Positions 57,764 through 64,000 of a stretch of 64,000 nt of DNA are shown here, piece by piece. Under the pieces are notes generated by a model. That model was not told the origin of the DNA. It saw nothing but the letters and a program-made list of their open reading frames with translations, and did not search any database. This stretch comes from Brucella pseudogrignonensis (GTDB lineage: Bacteria > Pseudomonadota > Alphaproteobacteria > Rhizobiales > Rhizobiaceae), in the NCBI RefSeq assembly GCF_002252525.1, contig NZ_NNRM01000006.1, positions 248,001 through 312,000 of the forward strand. Reading direction: 5' to 3'. Position 1 is the first letter of the stretch. Each line of letters starts with the position of its first letter. The position numbers were made by a program, and so were the translations under genes.

Positions 57764-59035
57764 TCAGCCGTTCATTTTATTGCGATCAAGTTTGTCCAGA
57801 AGCGCTTCGCGGTCAAGACTAAATCCGGAGTCAATCCATAGAGTTTCGAGATCACGCAATGCTTCACCAAGCCCCGGCCCCTTCTCGACACCAAGCGACA
57901 GCAGGTCTCCGCCGGTCACTGGAAAGACCAGCGGTTCATATTTCTCAACCGCATCCAGAAGACGTGAATATCCGCCAGCGCGGATCATCGCTTCATCACT
58001 GGCAGCCGCTTCCTGTCGCGCAGACGCATAGGCAAGACGAATACGGTCCGCGACTGCCTGCGAACTGCCGCGATAGATGAGCTTCTTCAATGCCTGTTCA
58101 GACGTTTCCGACTTGATGGCATCGGCCCGCGCCCATGCTTCAAGACGAGCGCGTTCGGCATTCGACATTTTCAGCCGCTTGCCAAGTTCTGTCATACGGG
58201 CAGCATCCGGCGGAACAATGCTTTCAAGACGCAAAAGCGCATCCACCTGCCAGTCGAGATCAGTTTCTGCACGAACGAGGCCGTGAATGGCATCAATGCC
58301 CCATTTCTCGCTTTCAGGCAGAATGATATTCAGCACACCCGATTGCCGCATCCACAGCATCGCACGAGAAGGATCAGGCGCAGATAGCAGCTTCTTGAGC
58401 TCCGACCAGACGCGCTCGGCTGAAAGCTGGTTCAACCCGTCTTTCAAACGAGCGCTCGCCCGCAATCCGTTGGCCTCGGGCCGACCCGAACCATACCAGG
58501 CAAAGAAGCGGAAAAAGCGCAGAATGCGCAGATAATCCTCGCGGATACGTTCTTCAGCATCGCCGATAAAACGCAGCGTCTTAGTTTCAATGTCAGCAAG
58601 ACCGCCGACATAATCGATCACATGGCCGTCAGAAGTCGCATAAAGCGCATTGATGGTGAAGTCACGCCGCTCTGCATCCGTCTTCCAGTCGGTGCCAAAC
58701 GCAACCTTGGCGTGGCGACCGTTGGTCTCAATATCCTTGCGCAAGGTCGTGACTTCAAAAGGCTGCCCCTGCACCACAACGGTAATCGTGCCATGCTCAA
58801 TCCCGGTCGGCACCGGCTTGAAGCCAGCTTCCTTGGCAAGCCGAACCGTTTCTTCCGGCAAATGCGTGGTCGCCAGATCGACATCGCTGACTTTCGTGCC
58901 AAGCAGGGTATTGCGAACTGCACCGCCCACCACACGTACCTCGCCACCATCGCGGTTGAGTGCCGCAAACAGCGCCTGTAACGGCTTGGAGCGAAGCCAG
59001 TTGGCCCGATCTGAAATATTCACTGTATTGCTCAA
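57764..59035 (-). CDS. cca: CCA tRNA nucleotidyltransferase
   Basis: Adds or repairs the 3' CCA of tRNAs. 423 residues, class II polymerase-beta fold. Active-site motifs: VGGAVRNTLLG, then SDVDLATTHLPEE, the RRDFTINALY template-binding block and ERIREDYLRILRFFRF. The overlap with nudL is ATGA. Third gene of the DUF1285-nudL-cca operon. Confidence 0.95.
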   Translation of the reverse strand: MSNTVNISDRANWLRSKPLQALFAALNRDGGEVRVVGGAVRNTLLGTKVSDVDLATTHLPEETVRLAKEAGFKPVPTGIEHGTITVVVQGQPFEVTTLRKDIETNGRHAKVAFGTDWKTDAERRDFTINALYATSDGHVIDYVGGLADIETKTLRFIGDAEERIREDYLRILRFFRFFAWYGSGRPEANGLRASARLKDGLNQLSAERVWSELKKLLSAPDPSRAMLWMRQSGVLNIILPESEKWGIDAIHGLVRAETDLDWQVDALLRLESIVPPDAARMTELGKRLKMSNAERARLEAWARADAIKSETSEQALKKLIYRGSSQAVADRIRLAYASARQEAAASDEAMIRAGGYSRLLDAVEKYEPLVFPVTGGDLLSLGVEKGPGLGEALRDLETLWIDSGFSLDREALLDKLDRNKMNG

Positions 59036-59670
59036 CGGTAGAGCCTTTCATAAAGTCCGCGAATAATGCCTGCAGTCACGCCCCAGATGAATCGCTCGTG
59101 ATAAGGCATCGCGTAATAAAAGCGTTCCGTGCCATTGAACAGCCTGCTTTCGCGCCGGTGATTGTCCGGGTTCATCAGAAAGGACAACGGCACTTCAAAA
59201 ATATCCGCAACCTCATCAGGGTTCGGATGCACATCGAAAGGTGTGTTGACGACCGCCAGAACCGGCGTAATCGAAAAGCCGCTACCGGTGAGATAACGCG
59301 GCAGACTGCCGAGAATTTCGGCGCGTTCCGACACAAGGCCAATCTCTTCATTGGCTTCGCGCAAAGCGGCATTTTCCGCCGTCCCATCCTCCGGGTCGAT
59401 TGCACCGCCCGGGAAAGCGATCTGACCCGAATGTTTACGCAAAGTGTCCGTGCGACGCGTCAGCAAAAGGGTTGCTTCCGAACCGCGATCAACCACCGGC
59501 ACGAGCACGGCGGCATCGCGCATCTTCGCCGTCACCATAGCTTGTGTGAAATCCGGATTAAGCGAATGATCGCCGGTCAGATCATCTTGATCAGGCTGCC
59601 AGTGGCGAACACGCTCAGCAAAATCACCGGCCGAAAATCGGGTGTTTAGATGCAATGCACGGTCCATCAT
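59032..59670 (-). CDS. NUDIX hydrolase, CoA pyrophosphatase type (NudL-like)
   Basis: Hydrolyses CoA derivatives or other nucleoside diphosphates. 212 residues. The CoA-specific block LLTRRTDTLRKHSGQIAFPGG is directly followed by the Nudix box GAIDPEDGTAENAALREANEEIGL. The overlap with DUF1285 upstream (59667-59670) and with cca downstream (59032-59035) makes a tight three-gene operon. Confidence 0.93.
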   Translation of the reverse strand: MMDRALHLNTRFSAGDFAERVRHWQPDQDDLTGDHSLNPDFTQAMVTAKMRDAAVLVPVVDRGSEATLLLTRRTDTLRKHSGQIAFPGGAIDPEDGTAENAALREANEEIGLVSERAEILGSLPRYLTGSGFSITPVLAVVNTPFDVHPNPDEVADIFEVPLSFLMNPDNHRRESRLFNGTERFYYAMPYHERFIWGVTAGIIRGLYERLYR

Positions 59671-60332
59671 TTCAGCGAAGCCTCAAGAGCTTCCGCTGGC
59701 ATGATAGGGAAAACTGTGCCGCCAGAGCGTATTGCAAACATCACAACGCCATTCACTTCGATTTCTTCGCCCAATGCCACAAGATCATACATAACTGAAC
59801 GCCCAACCAGCGCCTCAAGCCGTCCACGCACGTTGATATAGGGCTTCAACCCACCGCTTTCATCCTCAACGACAAAGCGCAATGGATGCTCGGCGTCGGC
59901 GTCAACCACATCGCCAACATTGGTGCGGAAGGTCAATTTCTGATCGTCACCTTCACCTGAAACCTGCATTTCAACGGCTATGAAATGCGCGTCTTCGACA
60001 CTGATTTCAATCTTCTCCACCGGCGTTACGAGATAGGTTTTACCGTCTTCATCCTTGCGCAACACGGTTGAAAACAAGCGCACCAGCTGTTTACGCCCGA
60101 TAGGCGTGCCCATGTAAAACCATGTTCCATCGGCCTTGATGTCGATATCAAGCGCGCCACAAAATTCCGGATTCCAGCGCTCTACCGGCGGAATTCCACG
60201 TTCTTTCGTAGCCGGTCCGCTTTGCGCGTCCGCATGAGCGCGTGCAATCAGGGCCTCCAGTCCGCCCATTCCTTCAGTGCCCGGCTTTGCGCTTTGCGGC
60301 GTTTCATTGCCTTCAGGGGTGCTTTTTGTCAT
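59667..60332 (-). CDS. DUF1285 domain-containing protein
   Basis: 221 residues of unknown function. After a disordered N-terminus of about 45 residues, the DUF1285 core is seen: WNPEFCGALDIDIKADGTWFYMGTPI, then VRLFSTVLRKDEDGKTYLVTPVEKIEISVED and GRSVMYDLVALG. It heads the nudL-cca operon. A palindromic repeat lies in its promoter region. Confidence 0.9.
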   Translation of the reverse strand: MTKSTPEGNETPQSAKPGTEGMGGLEALIARAHADAQSGPATKERGIPPVERWNPEFCGALDIDIKADGTWFYMGTPIGRKQLVRLFSTVLRKDEDGKTYLVTPVEKIEISVEDAHFIAVEMQVSGEGDDQKLTFRTNVGDVVDADAEHPLRFVVEDESGGLKPYINVRGRLEALVGRSVMYDLVALGEEIEVNGVVMFAIRSGGTVFPIMPAEALEASLK

Positions 60333-60372
60333 CCGACTCGGTTATCCCTGTCTGAATGTGAATTTAACTCGT

Positions 60373-60476
60373 AGAGCGCATCCCGAAAAGTGCGAAGCGG
60401 TTTTCGGAGCAAGATGCGCGTAAAAACAAATTGATAGAGCATTTCCAATGACTCAATCAAAACAGGAAATGCTCTA
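60373..60476. repeat. Rhizobiales-type intergenic palindromic repeat, copy B
   Basis: Compact copy of the element: GCGCATC...GATGCGC with inner CCGAAAA/TTTTCGG, then perfect AGAGCATTTCC/GGAAATGCTCT (60436-60446 with 60465-60475). Its first 60 bases match copy A (29093) very closely. It sits between the divergent DUF1285 and MoxR genes. Confidence 0.88.
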
Positions 60477-60568
60477 AAGTCATGAAATAGTCACCGTTTC
60501 ACGGCTTGTCAGTATATATAGTGATTTAACCGATCACATGCAGGTGCGGATATTTTTGCGAGGTTCTT

Positions 60569-61576
60569 ATGAGTGTTGTTGTTACGCCCGAAGCCGTCAA
60601 CCCCGATCAGATCGTCGCCGAAGCTGAACGTGCACTTGCAGATATTGCGCGGATCAAGGAAAGCATCGGCACCGTTATCTTCGGACAGGAAAGCGTTATT
60701 GAGCGCACGCTCGTAGCGGTTCTGGCTGGCGGTCATGCTCTGCTTGTCGGCGTACCCGGCCTTGCAAAAACCAAGCTGGTCGAAACACTGGGAACGGTGC
60801 TTGGCCTTTCGGGCCAGCGCATCCAGTTCACGCCCGACCTGATGCCATCCGACATCATCGGTTCGGAAGTGATGGAGCAGGATGCCGATGGTCGCCGTTC
60901 TTTCCGTTACCTCAAAGGTCCGATCTTCGCACAGCTTCTGATGGCCGACGAAATCAACCGTGCTTCGCCGCGCACGCAATCAGCCCTTTTGCAGGCCATG
61001 CAGGAATACCACGTCACGGTCGCCGGTCAGCGTTATGATCTGCCTGCGCCCTTTCATGTGCTTGCAACACAAAACCCGCTGGAACAGGAAGGCACCTATC
61101 CGCTGCCAGAAGCCCAGCTCGACCGCTTCCTCATGCAGATCGATATTCTCTATCCGGAACTCGACGCCGAACGTCGTATTCTTCTGGAAACCACCGGCGT
61201 TGCGGAAGCAAAGGCCTATGAAATTCTCGATGCCGAGCGTCTGCGTCAGATGCAGGCGCTGGTGCGCCGTATGCCTGTTTCTGAAAGTGTGGTGGATGCA
61301 ATTCTCAAGCTGGTTCGTTCGGCGCGACCTGACGCTGATAATGAACATGCGAAAAAGCATATTGCCTGGGGTCCGGGCCCGCGTGCCAGTCAGGCGCTGA
61401 TGCTCTGCGCCCGTGCGCGCGCACTTTACGAAGGCCGCCTTGCTCCATCCGTTGACGATGTCAAAGCGCTGGCCGAGCCTGTTCTTCAACACCGCATGGC
61501 GCTCAATTTCGCAGCGCGCGCCGATGGTATGCATGTCCGTGATGTCATTGCCAATCTGGTGAAGGCAGCAGCCTGA
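60569..61576 (+). CDS. MoxR-family AAA+ ATPase
   Basis: 335 residues. Walker A GVPGLAKTKL, Walker B LLMADEINRASPRTQSALLQAM and sensor 1 ATQNPLEQEGTYPLPEAQLDRF. MoxR ATPases act as chaperones for protein complexes, often with a VWA or DUF58 partner. Here the DUF58 gene follows with a 1-base overlap. The gene stands at the head of the operon to the window end. Confidence 0.93.
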   Translation: MSVVVTPEAVNPDQIVAEAERALADIARIKESIGTVIFGQESVIERTLVAVLAGGHALLVGVPGLAKTKLVETLGTVLGLSGQRIQFTPDLMPSDIIGSEVMEQDADGRRSFRYLKGPIFAQLLMADEINRASPRTQSALLQAMQEYHVTVAGQRYDLPAPFHVLATQNPLEQEGTYPLPEAQLDRFLMQIDILYPELDAERRILLETTGVAEAKAYEILDAERLRQMQALVRRMPVSESVVDAILKLVRSARPDADNEHAKKHIAWGPGPRASQALMLCARARALYEGRLAPSVDDVKALAEPVLQHRMALNFAARADGMHVRDVIANLVKAAA

Positions 61577-62496
61577 TGGCGGTTGGCGCACAGGTTTCAG
61601 CTACAGACCGCAAGGATACGCTCGCTCGTGCTCGGGCGCGAGCTGCAAGCATTCCCGATCTGCTGGTCGAGGCCCGGCGCGTCGTCAACACCGTCATGAA
61701 TGGCTGGCACGGACGGCGCAAACGCGGCCCCGGAGAAAACTTCTGGCAGTTCCGCCCCTATGTTGAAGGCGATGCGCTTGCACGCATCGACTGGCGACGC
61801 TCGGCCCGCGACGACCATACCTATGTTCGCGACCGGGAATGGGAATCAGCCCATACGGTCTGGCTGTGGTGCGACTTCTCGCCATCCATGCTCTACCGCT
61901 CCAATCTGACGCCGATCTCCAAGGAAGCACGCGCATTGGTCCTGACGCTGGCTATGGCCGAGCTTCTCTCAAGATCAGGCGAACGCATCGCCTTTCCGGC
62001 CCTGCTGCCACCTTTCTCAGCCCGCAATGGTGCCGAACGCCTTGCAGGAGCCCTGATGGGTTCAATGATGAATGAAGCATCTGAAAGCGCTCTGCCGGAC
62101 ATCAACCAGATCCGCCGCTTTTCCGAAGTGGTACTTGTTTCAGACTTTCTGCATCCGTTCGATGAACTGACCGATTTACTCGATCAGCTTGCACGTCGCG
62201 GCGTCCGCGCACATCTTGTCGAAGTCGCAGATCCTGCAGAAGAAACATTCCCCTATGCGGGACGTACAGAGTTTCGCGACCCTGAGACGGGCAGTACCCT
62301 TGTTGCCGGTCGCGCAGAAACCTATGCCGAGGACTACCGGCGCTTATACATCGCGCGTCGGGAAACATTGTCTGATTTCTGCAAACGACTTGGCTGGAGC
62401 TATACGGTGCATCGTACAGATCGACCAGCGACCGAAGCGCTATCACGATTGCATAGTTCTTTAAGCGCGTCCTCTCTTAGTGGAGCACGCGCATGA
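61576..62496 (+). CDS. DUF58 domain-containing protein
   Basis: 306 residues. The DUF58 signature is GRRKRGPGENFWQFRPYVEGDALARIDWRRSAR. The fold is VWA-like; the region WLWCDFSPSMLYR corresponds to the metal-binding-type DxSxS loop. It works with MoxR in the common MoxR/DUF58 module. Overlaps moxR (1 base) and the next gene (4 bases, ATGA). Confidence 0.92.
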   Translation: MAVGAQVSATDRKDTLARARARAASIPDLLVEARRVVNTVMNGWHGRRKRGPGENFWQFRPYVEGDALARIDWRRSARDDHTYVRDREWESAHTVWLWCDFSPSMLYRSNLTPISKEARALVLTLAMAELLSRSGERIAFPALLPPFSARNGAERLAGALMGSMMNEASESALPDINQIRRFSEVVLVSDFLHPFDELTDLLDQLARRGVRAHLVEVADPAEETFPYAGRTEFRDPETGSTLVAGRAETYAEDYRRLYIARRETLSDFCKRLGWSYTVHRTDRPATEALSRLHSSLSASSLSGARA

Positions 62497-64000
62497 ATTT
62501 TCTGCCTCTCGCCTTTGGATCACCGCTGATCCTCGCAGGCCTTCTCGCCTTGCCGGTTATCTGGTGGCTGCTGCGTATGACGCCACCGCGCCCGCAGGAA
62601 GAAAGCTTCCCGCCTTTGCGTATTCTGGCGCAAGTCTTCAAACGCGAGGAAGTGCCGTCAAAAAGCCCCTGGTGGATGACGCTGCTACGCCTGCTGATCG
62701 CAGCACTGGTTATTCTGGCACTTGCCTCCCCTGTCTGGAACCCGCGTGCCACCGCAATTGCAGGCGATGAGCCGCTTGCAATCATGATCGATAACGGCTG
62801 GGCCTCGGCTGAAGACTGGTCGCAACGTGTGGCTGCTGCGGAAAAACTTATTTCCGATACAGATGAAACCAACACGCAGATTTATATTATCGGCACCGCA
62901 GAACCAGCCAATGCTGCAATCGGGCCTTATGATCGCACTGGAGCAACCGAACGTTTGCAGGCGTTGCAGGCACGCCCACTTCCTGTGGACCGCAAAGCCG
63001 CCACTGAACGCCTCTCTTCAGCCTTGCCTGAAGGCGTAAAAATACGCCTCGCTTTCCTGAATGACGGCCTTGCCAGCGAGAACGACGCCGAAAGCTTCGG
63101 CGCGCTCGACAAGACCGGCCATCTGGGTTCGATCCTCTGGTATAGGGCGAGCCTCGGTCGCACATTTGCCCTCACCGGCATCGACAACAAAGCCGACAGT
63201 CTGGATGCGATTGCAATCCGTCCGGAAGGGGTACAGGCACCGCGTTCGTTGACTGCCGCAGCTTATGACGACAAAGGACGCCGCATTGCCGAAGCACCGC
63301 TTACCTTTGCGCTCGGCAGCGTCGAGGGTACAGCGCGTTTCAATCTGCCGGTGGAATTACGCAATGATTTCCGCCTGATACGCGTTGATGGCGTTGAGCA
63401 GGCAGGCGCGACCCATCTGATCGATGCCGGTTCAGAGCGCCGTACCATTGGGCTTCTTGCAAGTGGTGATGGCGATCTCGCCCAGCCACTGCTGTCACCG
63501 CTGCATTATATTTCGCGCGCCCTTTCCCCTTACGCAAATCTGGTTGAGCCGCGCTCTGCCGACCTCCTGCAATCCGTACCGGAATTGCTCGATGGCAAGC
63601 CTTCCCTGCTCATTATGGCCGACATCGGTACGATGCCGCAGCCGGTCATCGAACAGCTTTCAAAATGGGTGGAAGACGGCGGCACACTTGTGCGTTTTGC
63701 GGGTCCACGCCTTGCCGGTGCAAATGACAACGATCCGCTACTTCCGGTTAAACTGCGCAAAGGCGAACGCGCTTTGGGTGGTACGCTCTCATGGTCGGAA
63801 CCGCAGAAACTCCGTACCTTTCCGCAGCAGGGCCCATTTGCTGGTCTGACTATTCCCGACGATGTGAATGTCTCGCGACAGGTGCTGGCTGAACCGTCTT
63901 TTGATCTGAATGACAAGACCTATGCCGTGCTTGCCGACGGCACTCCGCTTGTAACCGGCGAAAAACGCGGACGCGGCAATATCGTGTTGTTCCATATTTC
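62493..64000 (+). CDS. BatA/aerotolerance-type N-terminal domain membrane protein, 3' end beyond window
   Basis: At least 502 residues are visible with no stop before the edge. It opens with two helices, the first LILAGLLALPVIWWLLRMTPPRP and the second LIAALVILALASPVW, the pattern of the aerotolerance-regulator N-terminal domain. Between are the basic residues typical of these proteins. Later parts include MIDNGWASAEDW (VWA-like) and LLIMADIGTMPQPVIEQLSKWVEDGGTLVRFAG, a glutamine-amidotransferase-like Rossmann block, suggesting the DUF4159-type long form. It belongs to the moxR operon. Confidence 0.85.
   Translation, partial: MNFLPLAFGSPLILAGLLALPVIWWLLRMTPPRPQEESFPPLRILAQVFKREEVPSKSPWWMTLLRLLIAALVILALASPVWNPRATAIAGDEPLAIMIDNGWASAEDWSQRVAAAEKLISDTDETNTQIYIIGTAEPANAAIGPYDRTGATERLQALQARPLPVDRKAATERLSSALPEGVKIRLAFLNDGLASENDAESFGALDKTGHLGSILWYRASLGRTFALTGIDNKADSLDAIAIRPEGVQAPRSLTAAAYDDKGRRIAEAPLTFALGSVEGTARFNLPVELRNDFRLIRVDGVEQAGATHLIDAGSERRTIGLLASGDGDLAQPLLSPLHYISRALSPYANLVEPRSADLLQSVPELLDGKPSLLIMADIGTMPQPVIEQLSKWVEDGGTLVRFAGPRLAGANDNDPLLPVKLRKGERALGGTLSWSEPQKLRTFPQQGPFAGLTIPDDVNVSRQVLAEPSFDLNDKTYAVLADGTPLVTGEKRGRGNIVLFHI

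Overview
The window looks like ordinary core chromosome of an alphaproteobacterium of the Brucellaceae (Brucella/Ochrobactrum type). Pointers are a vtlR/lsrB-type LysR gene after trxB, a wadC-like mannosyltransferase overlapping greA, a BA14K-family protein, a petABC bc1 operon, two or three copies of a Rhizobiales-type intergenic palindromic repeat, and dense, moderately GC-rich coding with short gaps. I see no insertion sequence, integrase, prophage block, CRISPR array, rRNA or tRNA gene.

Layout. 1-5.0 kb: an Ugp-like importer operon (ATPase, two permeases, binding protein) led by a metallophosphoesterase cut by the window edge. 5-11 kb: trxB-vtlR, a TrkH-type potassium channel subunit, an Lrp regulator, and greA-wadC. 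11-16 kb: envelope and transport genes (DUF1176, EamA and DUF486 transporters, extensin-like lipoprotein, thioesterase, SH3 protein). 16-24.5 kb: uvrB, a quinone-oxidoreductase/HxlR divergent pair, a two-Kazal-domain lipoprotein, a lytic transglycosylase, cspA with a structured leader, BA14K, a glyoxalase-II-like hydrolase. 24.5-30.7 kb: ilvE, then MarR regulator, OmpR-type response regulator and histidine kinase (probably CenR/CenK-like), crcB, csaA, ybjN-like. 31-38.7 kb: ubiK, lgt-midA-pgeF-M24 run, a lipoprotein, prs with an attenuator-like leader, chrA. 38.8-45.4 kb: a HerA-like ATPase with a C-terminal winged helix, rplY-pth-RibD_C-ychF, a MaoC pair, apt. 45.6-52.5 kb: petABC and a tandem pair of paralogous ABC exporters. 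52.6-57.7 kb: trmL, NUP-family periplasmic protein, hemF, a yjhX/GNAT pair resembling E. coli TopAI-YjhQ, an LpxO/Asp-hydroxylase-like enzyme. 57.7-64 kb: DUF1285-nudL-cca operon and a MoxR-DUF58-BatA-like operon running off the end.

Most genes are housekeeping: translation (rplY, pth, cca, trmL, csaA), transcription and repair (greA, uvrB), respiration and cofactors (petABC, hemF, ubiK), nucleotide metabolism (prs, apt) and envelope biogenesis. I found no obviously new multi-gene system. The best leads are single genes or sites: the Kazal-domain lipoprotein, the metal-site-less M24 protein, the HerA-like ATPase, the YjhX/GNAT pair, a near-perfect operator at the MarR gene, and terminator-like leaders before prs and ubiK. 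All functions are inferred by reading the sequences; no database search was run.
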